Below are positions 1 to 9,965 of a stretch of DNA of 64,000 bases, piece after piece. Source of the DNA: Parashewanella tropica (GTDB lineage: Bacteria > Pseudomonadota > Gammaproteobacteria > Enterobacterales > Shewanellaceae); contig NZ_CP037951.1 in assembly GCF_004358445.1 (NCBI RefSeq), forward strand, positions 1,475,501 to 1,539,500. The letters run 5' to 3'. The notes beneath the pieces were generated by a model that saw only the letters and a program-made list of their open reading frames with translations, was not told where the DNA came from and did not search any database. The position numbers and the translations under genes were made by a program. Within the stretch, counting starts at the first letter, position 1. Each line of letters starts with the position of its first letter.

Positions 1-100
1 TGACTTACCAATTTTAGTCTTCAATATGAATAAACCAGGTGCACTTAGACGTGTTATCATGGGTGAAGAAGAAGGCACACTAATCCACAGTAAAGCTTAA
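1..100 (+). CDS. pyrH: UMP kinase, C-terminal end (partial)
   Basis: Only the last 32 or so codons are inside the window; the gene enters from the left edge and stops with TAA at 98-100. The visible tail contains [20 protein letters not shown], which matches the C-terminus of bacterial UMP kinase (UMP + ATP to UDP + ADP, cytoplasmic, first committed kinase for pyrimidine nucleotides). The pyrH-frr adjacency seen here is the usual gammaproteobacterial order and supports the call. Nothing can be said about the N-terminus, the start or the promoter. Confidence 0.93.
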   Translation, partial: DLPILVFNMNKPGALRRVIMGEEEGTLIHSKA

Positions 101-141
101 GAATTTCAACATTAAGTCTTATTAAATAAAGGAATCTTATT

Positions 142-699
142 GTGATTGAAGAGATTAAATCTAGCGCTAAAGAGCGTATGGCGAAATCAGTAGAGTCTAC
201 TAAAAGTCAAATGGCGAAAGTTCGCAGTGGACGTGCTCACCCAAGCATTTTAGATGCTATTCAAGTTTCTTATTATGGTTCTATGACACCGCTAAACCAA
301 GTGGGTAACGTGAGTATCGAAGATGCTCGTACTCTTGCGGTAACCTTGTATGATACCAGCATGATTCAAGCGGTTGAGAAAGCAATTATGTCTTCTGACT
401 TAGGTCTAAACCCTATGTCAGCTGGAACTATCATTCGTATCCCATTACCACCATTAACCGAAGAGCGTCGTCGCGACCTTGTTAAAGTGGTTCGTGCTGA
501 AGCTGAAAATGGTCGTGTTGCGGTTCGTAACGTTCGTCGTGATGCTAACTCTGAATTCAAAGCACTTGAAAAAGAGAAAGGCTGTACTGAAGATGATGTT
601 CGTCGTGGTGAAGACGATATCCAAAAATTAACGGATGCTCACATCAAGCAAATTGAAGAAATTTTAACGGCTAAAGAAGCCGAGTTGATGGAAGTTTAA
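142..699 (+). CDS. frr: Ribosome recycling factor
   Basis: The 185-residue product has the standard length of ribosome recycling factor, which with EF-G splits post-termination ribosomes in the cytoplasm. Conserved stretches include [31 protein letters not shown] and [11 protein letters not shown], the helical-bundle signature of the family. Translation starts at GTG (142-144); a GGAAT stretch about 10 bases upstream is a modest ribosome binding site. It follows pyrH by 41 bases and is probably co-transcribed with it. A strong intrinsic terminator at 766-806 follows. Confidence 0.97.
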   Translation: MIEEIKSSAKERMAKSVESTKSQMAKVRSGRAHPSILDAIQVSYYGSMTPLNQVGNVSIEDARTLAVTLYDTSMIQAVEKAIMSSDLGLNPMSAGTIIRIPLPPLTEERRRDLVKVVRAEAENGRVAVRNVRRDANSEFKALEKEKGCTEDDVRRGEDDIQKLTDAHIKQIEEILTAKEAELMEV

Positions 700-765
700 T
701 CGACCATTGATTTTTTAAGCGTATAACCGCTTTTTCTTGGTTTCACAAGATAATTTGTAGAGATT

Positions 766-806
766 AAACGCCGTGTAGGGGTATACTACACGGCGTTTGT
801 TTTTTT
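766..806 (+). terminator. Intrinsic terminator or attenuator between frr and uppS
   Basis: A perfect 13-bp inverted repeat (aaacgccgtgtag at 766-778 and ctacacggcgttt at 786-798) encloses a 7-base loop and is followed by G and then seven T (800-806). It ends only 15 bases before the preferred uppS ATG, so uppS transcripts starting upstream must read through it. Confidence 0.92.
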
Positions 807-821
807 ATGAGGTTGCAATTA

Positions 822-1652
822 ATGTCGTCCATCAAGGATTTCGAATCGGAGACTGCTGTTGTTGAAAAAAGTAACCGGGAGTCGGGAGCCTTACCACAGC
901 AAATTGTTGAGCTGATCAAGCAGGCAGCTCCGCAGCATGTTGCCATCATAATGGATGGAAATGGTCGCTGGGCACAGGCTAAAGGTCAACCTCGAGTAAT
1001 GGGGCACAGAGCAGGTGTTAAAGCCGTTCGACGAGCTGTTAGCACTGCTAGAGAAATGGGAATAAAGTCCCTAACTTTGTTTGCTTTTTCTAGTGAAAAC
1101 TGGCGCCGACCAGAGCAAGAAGTTGGTTTATTAATGGAATTATTCTTTACGGTATTGCAGCGAGAAATCAAATTGCTGCACAAAAATGGCGTAAGACTTA
1201 ATATCATTGGTGACACTTCACGATTTTCCGAACGCTTGCAAAAACAGATCAAAAAAGCCGAAGAAAAAACCGCTGACAATAACGCTCTAGTACTCAATGT
1301 TGCTGCCAACTACGGTGGCCGCTGGGATATCTTACAAGCTACACAAGCCCTTTCTAAAAAGGTTGCTACCGGTGAGATGACTGCAGAAGAAATCACTGAA
1401 ACGGATATGTTTAATTTGTTGAGCATGTCAGATCAGCCTGAAGTGGATTTAATGATCCGTACCGGAGGTGATTATCGCATCAGTAATTTTATCTTATGGC
1501 AAGCCGCTTATGCAGAGCTAGAGTTTATTGAAACTCTTTGGCCCGACTTTGATGAAGATGTTTTTCATCGAGCCCTTCTTAGCTTTACCCGCCGTCAACG
1601 TCGCTTTGGTTTGACGGGACAACAAATCGACGAGCTTCAAGAGTCATCTTGA
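822..1652 (+). CDS. uppS: Undecaprenyl diphosphate synthase (cis-prenyltransferase)
   Basis: Makes C55 undecaprenyl diphosphate from farnesyl diphosphate and isopentenyl diphosphate, the lipid carrier for peptidoglycan and O-antigen. The signature [10 protein letters not shown] carries the catalytic Asp (about residue 45), followed by the AFSSENW block and the C-terminal [16 protein letters not shown]-like block (here RISNFILWQ). I choose ATG 822 because a GAGG lies at 809-812 with a 9-base spacer; the in-frame ATG at 807 would sit on the last T of the terminator with no binding site. The product is then 276 residues, with an N-terminal extension of about 20 residues relative to E. coli. It is followed by cdsA after 18 bases. 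Confidence 0.95.
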   Translation: MSSIKDFESETAVVEKSNRESGALPQQIVELIKQAAPQHVAIIMDGNGRWAQAKGQPRVMGHRAGVKAVRRAVSTAREMGIKSLTLFAFSSENWRRPEQEVGLLMELFFTVLQREIKLLHKNGVRLNIIGDTSRFSERLQKQIKKAEEKTADNNALVLNVAANYGGRWDILQATQALSKKVATGEMTAEEITETDMFNLLSMSDQPEVDLMIRTGGDYRISNFILWQAAYAELEFIETLWPDFDEDVFHRALLSFTRRQRRFGLTGQQIDELQESS

Positions 1653-1670
1653 GGTTGAGAGGATAGTTTT

Positions 1671-2525
1671 TTGTTAAAACAACGAATAATAACAGCAGCA
1701 TGTTTGATCCCTATTGTTTTAGGGGGATTATTTTATGCGCCTATTGATGTATTTGCTTGGGCCTTGGTTGCTATTTTTGCGATAGCAGCACACGAGTGGG
1801 GCAAGATTATGTCTCCAGACTCTAAAGCCAATCAATTGAGTTTTACTTTAAGTTTTACTTTGATTCTTGTGGTATTAAATCTGCTAATACCAACTAACCA
1901 AATTTGGTTCGGTGGCCATTTACATCCACTCTATTGGATTATTATTGCAATAGGAGCGGCTTGGTGGTTGCTTTCTCTGCTATTGGTATTTACATACCCT
2001 AAAAGCACAAAAATTTTAAATAATTCCATACTCCAGACTGCTTATGGTCAATTAATTTTACTGCCTTGTTACGCTGCTATTGTCACCTTGAAATCATTAG
2101 GAACGATCGGCACTCCTCATCTTGGTGCTGTTTTGGTGTTAATGGTGATGCTGGTTGTGTGGGCTGCAGATAGTGGGGCGTATTTTGTTGGTAAAGCGTT
2201 TGGTAAACATAAATTATTACCAAGAGTCAGTCCGGCTAAAACCATTGAAGGCTTACTCGGTGGTTTGGCTACAACCATGATTGTTGTTTGGATTGTGATG
2301 ACAATCTCACCAGAACAAGAACTGGGTTTAGTTGCTGTTGTGACGCTTGTTGTAGCCTTAAGTTCAGCATTAGGTGATTTAGTGGAAAGCATGTTTAAGC
2401 GTATTGCTGGAGTAAAAGACTCTGGCAATATTCTTCCAGGTCACGGTGGTGTGCTAGATCGCATCGATAGCCTTACAGCGGCGCTTCCCGTCTTTACCAT
2501 TATTTATTTAAGCTTCTGGATGTAA
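1671..2525 (+). CDS. cdsA: Phosphatidate cytidylyltransferase
   Basis: Inner-membrane enzyme that makes CDP-diacylglycerol from phosphatidate and CTP, the branch point of phospholipid synthesis. The 284-residue protein is almost entirely hydrophobic with about eight membrane segments, and its C-terminal third carries the family signature (KRIAGVKDSGNILPGHGG, then LDRIDSL). Translation starts at TTG 1671 preceded by a purine-rich GAGAGGA. It sits between uppS and dxr with 3 bases to the latter, so the three are clearly one transcription unit. Confidence 0.95.
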   Translation: MLKQRIITAACLIPIVLGGLFYAPIDVFAWALVAIFAIAAHEWGKIMSPDSKANQLSFTLSFTLILVVLNLLIPTNQIWFGGHLHPLYWIIIAIGAAWWLLSLLLVFTYPKSTKILNNSILQTAYGQLILLPCYAAIVTLKSLGTIGTPHLGAVLVLMVMLVVWAADSGAYFVGKAFGKHKLLPRVSPAKTIEGLLGGLATTMIVVWIVMTISPEQELGLVAVVTLVVALSSALGDLVESMFKRIAGVKDSGNILPGHGGVLDRIDSLTAALPVFTIIYLSFWM

Positions 2526-2528
2526 TTT

Positions 2529-3719
2529 ATGCAGAAATTTGTGGTGCTTGGTGCAACAGGATCGATTGGTACCAATACACTCGATGTCATCGCTCGTAAT
2601 CCAGATTTATATCAGGCCTATGCGCTAGTGGCACATCAAAACGTAGATAAGATGCTAGAGCTATGTTTACTGCATAAGCCAAGCATTGCACATATGGTAG
2701 ATACTGACGCAGCTAACGCATTACAGGAGCGACTTCCAGCTGAGCTTGATGTTCAAGTGACTACTGGCGAAGATGTTTTACTTGAGTTAGTGAGAGATGA
2801 CTCAGTAGACACAGTAATGGCCGCAATTGTTGGTGCTGCGGGATTACTGCCTACATACGAAGCAGTAAAAGCAGGTAAGAGGGTATTACTCGCGAATAAA
2901 GAAGCCTTGGTTATGTCTGGGCGTTTGTTTATTGAAGCAGCCCGACACTCAGGTGCAACCATTTTGCCTGTGGACAGCGAGCACAATGCTATTTTCCAGT
3001 GTATGCCTGAGCGAATTCAAACGCGTATTGGTCATTGTGATTTGGCTTCTGAGGGCATTTCTCACATATTGCTGACTGGCTCAGGTGGACCGTTCTTATC
3101 ACGTGATATCAATAGTTTTGATACGATCACTCCAGAGCAAGCCTGTAATCATCCGAATTGGTCAATGGGGAGAAAAATTTCCGTTGATTCAGCCACTATG
3201 ATGAATAAGGGATTGGAATACATTGAAGCTAAGTGGTTGTTTAATGCTCGAAATGAACAGTTAAAAGTTGTGATCCACCCACAAAGTGTCATACATTCTA
3301 TGGTTCAATATCGTGATGGTTCGGTAATTGCGCAAATGGGACAGCCCGATATGCGTACACCCATTGCTCATTGTATGTCCTATCCACAAAGAATTTCGTC
3401 TGGTGTGGAACCTTTGGACTTTTTCAAAGTCGGACAATTAAGCTTTTGTAAGCCTGATTTTGAAAGATACCCTTGCTTAGCACTAGCAATCGAAGCTTGT
3501 CATCAAGGACAAGAAGCCTCTACCATTTTGAATGCAGCCAATGAGGTTGCTGTAGATGCATTTTTAAACAATAGAATTAAATTCACAGACATCGCTAAGA
3601 TGAATCAAGCATGTTTGTCAGCTGTAGTTAACTCAAAGCTTGATAGCATAGAAGATATTGTGGCTTTGGATAGGGAAGCTCGAAGCCGAGCCAACGCTGA
3701 ATTACGAAAACTGATATAG
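2529..3719 (+). CDS. dxr: 1-deoxy-D-xylulose 5-phosphate reductoisomerase
   Basis: First committed step of the methylerythritol phosphate isoprenoid pathway (DXP + NADPH to MEP), cytoplasmic. The NADPH-binding [13 protein letters not shown] is at the N-terminus, [12 protein letters not shown] and [11 protein letters not shown] form the substrate and metal site, and [20 protein letters not shown] is the conserved active-site loop region. The length of 396 residues is normal. It provides isoprene units upstream of uppS, and lies 3 bases after cdsA and 16 bases before rseP. Confidence 0.97.
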   Translation: MQKFVVLGATGSIGTNTLDVIARNPDLYQAYALVAHQNVDKMLELCLLHKPSIAHMVDTDAANALQERLPAELDVQVTTGEDVLLELVRDDSVDTVMAAIVGAAGLLPTYEAVKAGKRVLLANKEALVMSGRLFIEAARHSGATILPVDSEHNAIFQCMPERIQTRIGHCDLASEGISHILLTGSGGPFLSRDINSFDTITPEQACNHPNWSMGRKISVDSATMMNKGLEYIEAKWLFNARNEQLKVVIHPQSVIHSMVQYRDGSVIAQMGQPDMRTPIAHCMSYPQRISSGVEPLDFFKVGQLSFCKPDFERYPCLALAIEACHQGQEASTILNAANEVAVDAFLNNRIKFTDIAKMNQACLSAVVNSKLDSIEDIVALDREARSRANAELRKLI

Positions 3720-3735
3720 GAATAATACGAAGTTA

Positions 3736-5130
3736 ATGACGGACTTTTTGTGGAACTTAGGCTCCTTTATTCTAGCTATTGGCATTTTGGTTACCATCCA
3801 TGAATATGGTCACTTTTGGGTAGCACGGCGCTGTGGCGTAAAGGTTGAACGTTTTTCGATTGGTTTTGGAAAGCTGCTATGGAGCAAATTTGGCAAAGAT
3901 GGCACCGAATATGTAATCGCCATGATCCCACTGGGTGGCTATGTCAAAATGCTCGATGAACGGGTAGAAGAAGTACCTGAACATTTATTAGATGAAGCAT
4001 TCAATCGAAAACCAGTTTGGCAACGTATTGCTGTTGTAGCTGCAGGGCCATTGGCTAACTTCTTGTTCGCAGTCTTTGCTTTGTGGCTCATGTTTCTCAT
4101 TGGTGTGCCTTCAATCAAACCGATCTTCGACTCTACAGCCCCAAATACTCCTGCATCGGTGATTCAACCTAAAGAGCTTACTCAAATTTTAGCTATTGAT
4201 GGTCATAAAGTTCGTGATTGGGATGAAGTGAATCTTGAGTTGGTTGGCGCGATAGGGAATAAGTCATTACCTATAACGGTTGCGCCACTTTCATCGCAAT
4301 CACAAGCGAGTAGTGCTGAACAAGAAGTCATGACTCAAGGTCGAACTTATCAATTAAATACTGAAAACTGGACGTTCGATCCAGATAAAGAATCACCTAT
4401 TACTTCATTAGGATTACATATTTATCGTCCTAAATTTGAACCAATCATCGATCAAGTTACTCCAAAGAGTGCCGCAGAAGAAGCGGGAATGATTGCGGGT
4501 GATAAAATAATCTCCATAAATGGTCAGCCATATACAAATTGGCTTACGGTGGTAAAGAGCATTCAAGCTTCAGCCAATAAATCATTACCCGTTGTTGTGG
4601 AGAGGAAAGGCGAAAAATTAACATTAATAGTTACTCCTCACCTTGCAAAGGGACCTGAGGGTAAAGATGTGGGTGTGATGGGGGTAGCTCCGCAACTGCC
4701 TAAGTGGCCGGAAAACATGCGTATTCAGTTAGAGTATGGCATAGTAGGTTCGCTGCAAAATGCATTAGACCGCACTTGGCAATTGAGTCTTCTCAGTATA
4801 AAGACTTTTGGAAAAATTTTTACTGGCGACGTTTCAGTGAAAAGTTTAAGTGGACCCATTTCCATAGCTCAAGGTGCAGGACGAAGTGCTGAATATGGAT
4901 TTGTTAATTTTATAAAATTCCTCGCATTGATCAGTGTAAGTCTTGGCATTATTAATTTACTGCCAATTCCTGTACTCGATGGCGGGCATTTAATGTATTA
5001 CTTGATTGAAGCAGTAACTGGGAAGCCTGTACCTGAGAAAGTGCAGGATATTGGATTCAGGATCGGGGCGGCGCTATTGCTAATGTTGATGAGTGTGGCA
5101 CTCTTTAACGACTTTTCCCGACTTTCATAG
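3736..5130 (+). CDS. rseP: Site-2 zinc metalloprotease RseP
   Basis: Intramembrane protease that makes the second cut of anti-sigma-E factor RseA and removes leftover signal peptides. The zinc motif HEYGH (H22, E23, H26) lies in the first membrane segment, two PDZ modules occupy roughly residues 110-310, and the second catalytic motif PVLDGGHLMYY is in the third membrane segment. The length is 464 residues. There is an insertion of low-complexity Ser/Gln residues (about 185-200) within the first PDZ region, not something I recall in E. coli. It precedes bamA by 89 bases, the common order. Confidence 0.96.
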   Translation: MTDFLWNLGSFILAIGILVTIHEYGHFWVARRCGVKVERFSIGFGKLLWSKFGKDGTEYVIAMIPLGGYVKMLDERVEEVPEHLLDEAFNRKPVWQRIAVVAAGPLANFLFAVFALWLMFLIGVPSIKPIFDSTAPNTPASVIQPKELTQILAIDGHKVRDWDEVNLELVGAIGNKSLPITVAPLSSQSQASSAEQEVMTQGRTYQLNTENWTFDPDKESPITSLGLHIYRPKFEPIIDQVTPKSAAEEAGMIAGDKIISINGQPYTNWLTVVKSIQASANKSLPVVVERKGEKLTLIVTPHLAKGPEGKDVGVMGVAPQLPKWPENMRIQLEYGIVGSLQNALDRTWQLSLLSIKTFGKIFTGDVSVKSLSGPISIAQGAGRSAEYGFVNFIKFLALISVSLGIINLLPIPVLDGGHLMYYLIEAVTGKPVPEKVQDIGFRIGAALLLMLMSVALFNDFSRLS

Positions 5131-5219
5131 ATATCGGCTAGTGTGAGCCCTGTCAGAATGTGTAATAAAAGGCAAGGTTTGGTAGTTGGTGTAAGGATAT
5201 TAAAAACAAGAAGTGTTCT

Positions 5220-7691
5220 ATGAGATTAAATAAACTTTTTGCCTCGATGTTATTAGTGGGCGCAACGTATTCTGGAACAGCCGATGCGGCTTTTGAGCCT
5301 TTTAAAGTCACCGACATACAAGTCAATGGTCTACAGCGTGTAGCTTTAGGTGCGGCATTACTGAACTTACCTGTAAAGGTAGGAGACACCGTCGATGAGC
5401 TAAAACTGCAACAAGCAATTAAAGCGCTATATGCTTCAACCAACTTTGAAAATATTAAAGTCAGCCATGATGGCGGAGTGTTGATCGTTGACGTTACCGA
5501 AAGACCGACCATTAGCGAAATCACTTTTGACGGTAACAAAGACATCAAAGATGAACAGCTACAAGAGAGCCTTGATAGCTCAGGGGTAAAGGTTGGTGAG
5601 TCTTTAGACCGCACCATGCTTTCTGGCATCGAAAAGGGTCTTCAAGATTTTTACTACAGTGTTGGTAAATACGGCGCCAAAGTTCATGCAGAGATTGTGA
5701 ATCTCCCTCGTAATCGCGTTGAATTACGCTTGAAGTTTACAGAGGGTGATGCGGCTGAAATTCAACAAATCAACTTCGTAGGTAATACCATTGCAACTGA
5801 CGCAGAGCTAAGAGATAAGTTAGAACTTAAAGACTATGTTGCATGGTGGAATTTATTTGGTAAGCGCCGTTATCAAAAGCAAAAATTACAAGCTGACTTA
5901 GAAACCATTAAAGCCTTTTATCAAAACCAAGGTTATATCCGTTTTAAAGAAACCTCGACTCAGGTTGCGATGACACCTGACCGTAAAGGCTTGTACATCA
6001 CAGTCAATATCGATGAAGGTTCAAAATATAAAGTTAAGAAAGTTAACTTAACGGGTGATTTAATGGGGCGAGAAGAGCTATTAAAAGCTCTGTTACCTAT
6101 TAAACCAGGTGATACTTACGATGCGAGTGAAGTCACTTTTACAGAAGATCTTTACAGTAAATATCTTGGTCGTTTTGGTTATGCTTATCCGGAAGTGAAG
6201 ACCTTCCCTGAAATCGATGACAAAACCAAAGAAGTGACTCTTAATATAAGTGTTAACCCTGGTAAACGTGTTTATGTTCGCTCGATTAACTTCACAGGTA
6301 ATACGGTAACTAAAGATGAAGTAATGCGTCGTGAGCTGCGTCAGATGGAAGGCGCATGGCTAAACTCTGCTGCGGTAGACCAATCTAAATTATTACTGGA
6401 TCGTCTTGGCTTTTTTGAAAAAGTGGATGTAGATACTCAACAAGTTCCGGGCTCTGATGATCTGGTCGATGTTGATTTCAAGGTGAAAGAACAGCCTTCA
6501 GGTTCGTTTAATGCTGGTGTTGGCTATGGCTCTGCTACAGGTATGAGTTTACAGTTTGGTGTTCAACAGAATAACTTTTTGGGTACAGGTAACCAAGCTG
6601 GGATAAATATCAACACCAATAAATTCCAAAAGAACATTAGCTTGTCATACTCTGATCCTTATTGGACAAAAGATGGTGTTAGTTTAGGCGGAAGTATTTT
6701 CTGGAATAAGACAGACTTTGGTCGTCAAAACCTAGAAGCCTATAAAAACCAAGCTTACGGTGTTGCGCTAAACTCAGGTTTCCCGATTAATGAAGTAAAC
6801 CGCATTAATTATGGTGTAGGTTATCGACATAACACTCTTTCAGAATTACAGCCTAACCAGCAAACTCAACGTTTCTTTGATATTTATCGTAATGGTAATA
6901 ATGATAAATTAAGCTTTGATAACTTTGAGCTAAGTTTAGGTTGGTTCAGGAACACGCTAAACCGTGGTACTTTCCCAACCAGCGGCTCACAACAACGCCT
7001 TAATGGTGAAATGACCGTACCTGGCTCAGATGTTCAATATTTCAAATTGGATTTTGATACAAGCTTCTATTTCCCATTAACTCGTAGCCATAACTTTGTT
7101 TTACTTGCACGCGCTAAAGCGGGTTATGGTAATGGTTATGGTAAGACAGGAAAGAATGACAACATTCTGCCATTCTGGGAAAACTACTACTCAGGTGGTA
7201 ATACAACTTTACGCGGATTTAAATCTAACACTGTTGGCCCCCGTTCGTTTGTAGTAACACGTGGTACAGAGCCATGCCCAAGTCCAATTGGTGGTGGTTG
7301 TGGTATTCCTACTGATGAAAATCAAATCCAAGTAACTAGTGGTCGTTCTATTGGTGGTAATGCGATGGCTACGGCAAGTTTGGAAATGATTTTCCCTATC
7401 CCATTTTTAGACGAAGCTTATAGTAACTCAGTACGTTCTTCAGTATTTGTGGATGCTGGTAGCGTTTGGGATACAGAGTTTGATTACGATGCTTATCGTA
7501 AACTGCCTATAGATGAGTTTAAGAAGATTGCTGATTATAGTGATCCTAGTCGATACAGAGCCTCTTATGGTTTAAGTGTTCAGTGGTTATCGCCAATGGG
7601 GCCTATGATTTTCAGTTTAGCAAGACCGATAAAATCGTATAAAGATGATGATACTGAGGTATTCTCATTTAACATTGGTCGAACCTTCTAA
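5220..7691 (+). CDS. bamA: Outer membrane protein assembly factor BamA
   Basis: Core of the BAM complex that folds beta-barrel proteins into the outer membrane. It has an N-terminal signal peptide (cleavage near TADA-AFEP), five POTRA domains across roughly residues 24-420, and a 16-strand barrel with the L6 motif LRGF (in TTLRGFKSNT). The C-terminal residue is Phe (FNIGRTF), the usual barrel signal. At 823 residues it is near the 810 typical for the family. An extracellular loop containing two Cys (PCPSPIGGGCG) lies just after the LRGF strand. The skp gene follows after 140 bases, an arrangement that places chaperone and insertase together. Confidence 0.97.
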   Translation: MRLNKLFASMLLVGATYSGTADAAFEPFKVTDIQVNGLQRVALGAALLNLPVKVGDTVDELKLQQAIKALYASTNFENIKVSHDGGVLIVDVTERPTISEITFDGNKDIKDEQLQESLDSSGVKVGESLDRTMLSGIEKGLQDFYYSVGKYGAKVHAEIVNLPRNRVELRLKFTEGDAAEIQQINFVGNTIATDAELRDKLELKDYVAWWNLFGKRRYQKQKLQADLETIKAFYQNQGYIRFKETSTQVAMTPDRKGLYITVNIDEGSKYKVKKVNLTGDLMGREELLKALLPIKPGDTYDASEVTFTEDLYSKYLGRFGYAYPEVKTFPEIDDKTKEVTLNISVNPGKRVYVRSINFTGNTVTKDEVMRRELRQMEGAWLNSAAVDQSKLLLDRLGFFEKVDVDTQQVPGSDDLVDVDFKVKEQPSGSFNAGVGYGSATGMSLQFGVQQNNFLGTGNQAGININTNKFQKNISLSYSDPYWTKDGVSLGGSIFWNKTDFGRQNLEAYKNQAYGVALNSGFPINEVNRINYGVGYRHNTLSELQPNQQTQRFFDIYRNGNNDKLSFDNFELSLGWFRNTLNRGTFPTSGSQQRLNGEMTVPGSDVQYFKLDFDTSFYFPLTRSHNFVLLARAKAGYGNGYGKTGKNDNILPFWENYYSGGNTTLRGFKSNTVGPRSFVVTRGTEPCPSPIGGGCGIPTDENQIQVTSGRSIGGNAMATASLEMIFPIPFLDEAYSNSVRSSVFVDAGSVWDTEFDYDAYRKLPIDEFKKIADYSDPSRYRASYGLSVQWLSPMGPMIFSLARPIKSYKDDDTEVFSFNIGRTF

Positions 7692-7703
7692 TTGTCTAAG
7701 TAA

Positions 7704-7726
7704 GGCAGAAAGCAGTGCTTTCTGTC
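7704..7726. other. Hairpin between bamA and skp
   Basis: A stem of about ten pairs (cagaaagc at 7706-7713 with gctttctg at 7717-7724, plus flanking G-C and G-T pairs) with a 3-base loop lies 13 bases after the bamA stop. No T run follows, so it is more likely an mRNA 3'-end stabiliser or processing site than a strong terminator. Confidence 0.5.
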
Positions 7727-7831
7727 CATAACTGACTGTAATTAAAAAGATGATGCAATTTGTCAAAAAGAATGGTTATACTCGGCAGACAAATTTTACA
7801 ATTTAGATATAGATAGAACTAGGAGTAAGTT

Positions 7832-8338
7832 TTGAAAAAAACGGTAACTAAAACGTTATTAACCTTAGCCTTAATTGGTGCCCCACTGATGGCTCAAGCT
7901 GAGAAAATTGCAATCGTAGATATGGGCGCAGTGTTTGAACAGTTGCCGCAACGAGAGCAAGTACTTAAAGCGTTACAATCTGAATTTGCTGACCGTGAAG
8001 CTGCACTTAAAAAGAAACAAGAAGAGTTACGTAGTTTGGCTGAAAAGCAGCAACGTGATGCTGCGATCATGAGTAAAGATCAGCAAACTGAATTGCAACG
8101 CAAAATGGAATCTATCAGATCTGAACTTCAACTGAAAGGTAAAGCTCTTCAAGAGGATTTCCGTCGTCGCAGTGGCGAAGAGCAAAACAAGTTACTATCA
8201 AAAGTACAAAAAGCGATTGATGCGTTAGCTAAGAAAGAGAATTATGACGTAGTCTTACAACGTGGCGCTGCAATCTACGTTAAGCCTTCATCTGACATTA
8301 GCAGCAAAGTTGTTGAAGCTGTAAGTAAAAGTAAGTAA
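7832..8338 (+). CDS. skp: Periplasmic chaperone Skp (OmpH)
   Basis: Trimeric periplasmic holdase that escorts unfolded outer-membrane proteins to BamA. The signal peptide ends near LMAQA, and the mature part is mostly charged heptad-like helix (about residues 45-125) forming the tentacle arms, followed by a short beta segment (YDVVLQRGAAIYV). The length of 168 residues fits the family. The start codon is TTG at 7832 with AGGAG at 7821-7825, 6 bases away. It lies between bamA and lpxD, the classical position. Confidence 0.94.
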   Translation: MKKTVTKTLLTLALIGAPLMAQAEKIAIVDMGAVFEQLPQREQVLKALQSEFADREAALKKKQEELRSLAEKQQRDAAIMSKDQQTELQRKMESIRSELQLKGKALQEDFRRRSGEEQNKLLSKVQKAIDALAKKENYDVVLQRGAAIYVKPSSDISSKVVEAVSKSK

Positions 8339-8403
8339 TAGCATTGCAGCAAGTTTTGGAATTACTCGGATAATTCTGTAAACTTGCGCCTTATTCTAAA
8401 ACC

Positions 8404-8432
8404 TTTTATTTCCAATATAATTGGAAATAAAA
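8404..8432. repeat. Perfect 13-bp palindrome upstream of lpxD
   Basis: ttttatttccaat (8404-8416) and its exact reverse complement (8420-8432) are separated by only three bases. The element ends 18 bases before the lpxD ATG and has no T run after it on the plus strand, so it could be an RNA hairpin controlling lpxD translation or a protein-binding palindrome. Confidence 0.7.
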
Positions 8433-8450
8433 TAAATGGAATTGGTATAA

Positions 8451-9479
8451 ATGCAATCCATATCTCTAAAAGAGCTGGCTACTCGTCTTGACGGTGAAGT
8501 TCAAGGAGCTGATGATGCTGCGATAACCAGTGTTGCAACTCTTGAAACTGCTCAAGAAGGCCAGCTTTCTTTTTTAGCCAACCCTAAATACCGTAATCAA
8601 TTAGAGTCGACTCAAGCTGAAGCTGTGCTGTTGTCTAACAAAATGGTAGGTGAGTATTCAGGAACGGCTATTTTTGTAAAAGACCCTTATGTTGCTTTTG
8701 CTCGTGTCGCTCAGTGGTTAGATACCACGCCTAAAGCGGCTGACAGTATTCATCCCAGTGCACAAATTCATGAAACAGCTCAGATAGGCGAGGGTGCCAC
8801 TATCGGAGCCAATGCGGTGATTGGCGCTAATGTTATCCTAGGTGATGACGTTGAAATCGGTGCGGGAACGGTTGTAGGGCAAAGCTCTATCATTGGCTCG
8901 AATACTCGTATTTGGGCGAATGTAACGATTTATCACCGTATCACTATCGGTCAGCAGTGTATTATTCATTCTGGAACCGTTATTGGTTCAGATGGCTTTG
9001 GTTATGCCAATGATGCTGGTAAATGGGTTAAAATACCGCAAACAGGCGGTGTTCGTATCGGTGACAATGTTGAAATCGGTGCAAGCACGACAATTGATCG
9101 TGGTGCATTAGATGACACCATTATTGAAGACGGTGTGATTTTAGATAATCAGATCCAGGTCGCTCATAACGCTGTTATTGGTGCGCATACCGCAATAGCG
9201 GGTAATACAACTTTAGCTGGAAGTTGTAATATAGGTAAGCATTGTATCATTGGTGGTAATTGTGCCATTGCTGGGCATTTATCAATTGCAGATGGTACTC
9301 ACGTTACTGGTAGCACTAACATTACCAGTGTTGTTCGAGAAAGAAGCATTATGTCTTCTGCTACAATTGCAATGCCAAATAAACAATGGCGTAAAAATAC
9401 TGTTCGCTTCAGACAGTTGGACGAATTGTTCCATCGTGTGAAGACATTAGAAAAAGCAGCAGAATCAAAAGAAAGTTAG
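8451..9479 (+). CDS. lpxD: UDP-3-O-(3-hydroxyacyl)glucosamine N-acyltransferase
   Basis: Third step of lipid A synthesis: transfers a hydroxyacyl chain from acyl carrier protein to the amine of UDP-3-O-acyl-glucosamine. The N-terminal uridine-binding domain (about 1-100) is followed by a left-handed parallel beta helix of hexapeptide repeats ([20 protein letters not shown] and similar) and a short C-terminal helical part. The catalytic His lies in the conserved [11 protein letters not shown] segment. The length of 342 residues matches E. coli. The ribosome binding site is weak and a palindrome precedes it. It is 13 bases from fabZ. Confidence 0.96.
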   Translation: MQSISLKELATRLDGEVQGADDAAITSVATLETAQEGQLSFLANPKYRNQLESTQAEAVLLSNKMVGEYSGTAIFVKDPYVAFARVAQWLDTTPKAADSIHPSAQIHETAQIGEGATIGANAVIGANVILGDDVEIGAGTVVGQSSIIGSNTRIWANVTIYHRITIGQQCIIHSGTVIGSDGFGYANDAGKWVKIPQTGGVRIGDNVEIGASTTIDRGALDDTIIEDGVILDNQIQVAHNAVIGAHTAIAGNTTLAGSCNIGKHCIIGGNCAIAGHLSIADGTHVTGSTNITSVVRERSIMSSATIAMPNKQWRKNTVRFRQLDELFHRVKTLEKAAESKES

Positions 9480-9492
9480 AGGAAACGTATTC

Positions 9493-9963
9493 GTGTCAAA
9501 TGAAATGAATACTATGGATATTCACGAGATCATCAAGTTTTTGCCTCATCGTTATCCATTTTTATTAGTTGATCGTGTTCTAAATTACACGATAGGTGAA
9601 GGTCATACTGGCGAGTTACAGGGTCTTAAGAATGTGACTGTTAACGAACCATTTTTTCAAGGGCATTTTCCGGTTAAACCAGTAATGCCTGGTGTGTTAT
9701 TACTTGAAGGCATGGCTCAAGCCTGTGGTTTGTTGGCGTTTAAGTCAATGAGTGAGCAGCCTCCTGGCGATAATGTACTATTCTATTTTGCTGGTATTGA
9801 TAAAGTTCGCTTTAAGCGCATTGTTGAGCCAGGTGATCAAATCCATTATCACGTTAAAATGATTAAAGAGCGCCGTGGGATTGGTGTTTTTGAGGCTATA
9901 GCCAAAGTGGATGGCGAGCTGGCTTGTTCAGCTGAAATTATGTGTGCTCGCAGAGAGATCTAA
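9493..9963 (+). CDS. fabZ: 3-hydroxyacyl-[ACP] dehydratase FabZ
   Basis: Dehydrates 3-hydroxyacyl-ACP in fatty acid elongation and competes with LpxA/LpxD for the hydroxyacyl-ACP pool. Hot-dog fold with the active-site block [14 protein letters not shown] (His 58) and the helix [10 protein letters not shown] (Glu 72). The product has 156 residues. It starts at GTG 9493, supported by AGAGGA at 9478-9483 that overlaps the lpxD stop region. It sits between lpxD and lpxA as in E. coli. Confidence 0.96.
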   Translation: MSNEMNTMDIHEIIKFLPHRYPFLLVDRVLNYTIGEGHTGELQGLKNVTVNEPFFQGHFPVKPVMPGVLLLEGMAQACGLLAFKSMSEQPPGDNVLFYFAGIDKVRFKRIVEPGDQIHYHVKMIKERRGIGVFEAIAKVDGELACSAEIMCARREI

Positions 9964-9965
9964 TT

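Noticed and set aside
807-821. uppS start at ATG 807
   Set aside because: It lies on the last bases of the intrinsic terminator and has no ribosome binding site; ATG 822 has GAGG with a 9-base spacer.
5153-5629. Antisense 158-residue frame over bamA
   Set aside because: Low-complexity Ser/Thr-rich shadow of the real bamA frame with no binding site.
9942-9965. lpxA start inside fabZ at 9942
   Set aside because: The extra residues do not align with LpxA; GTG 9966 aligns with the E. coli start and lies 2 bases after the fabZ stop.
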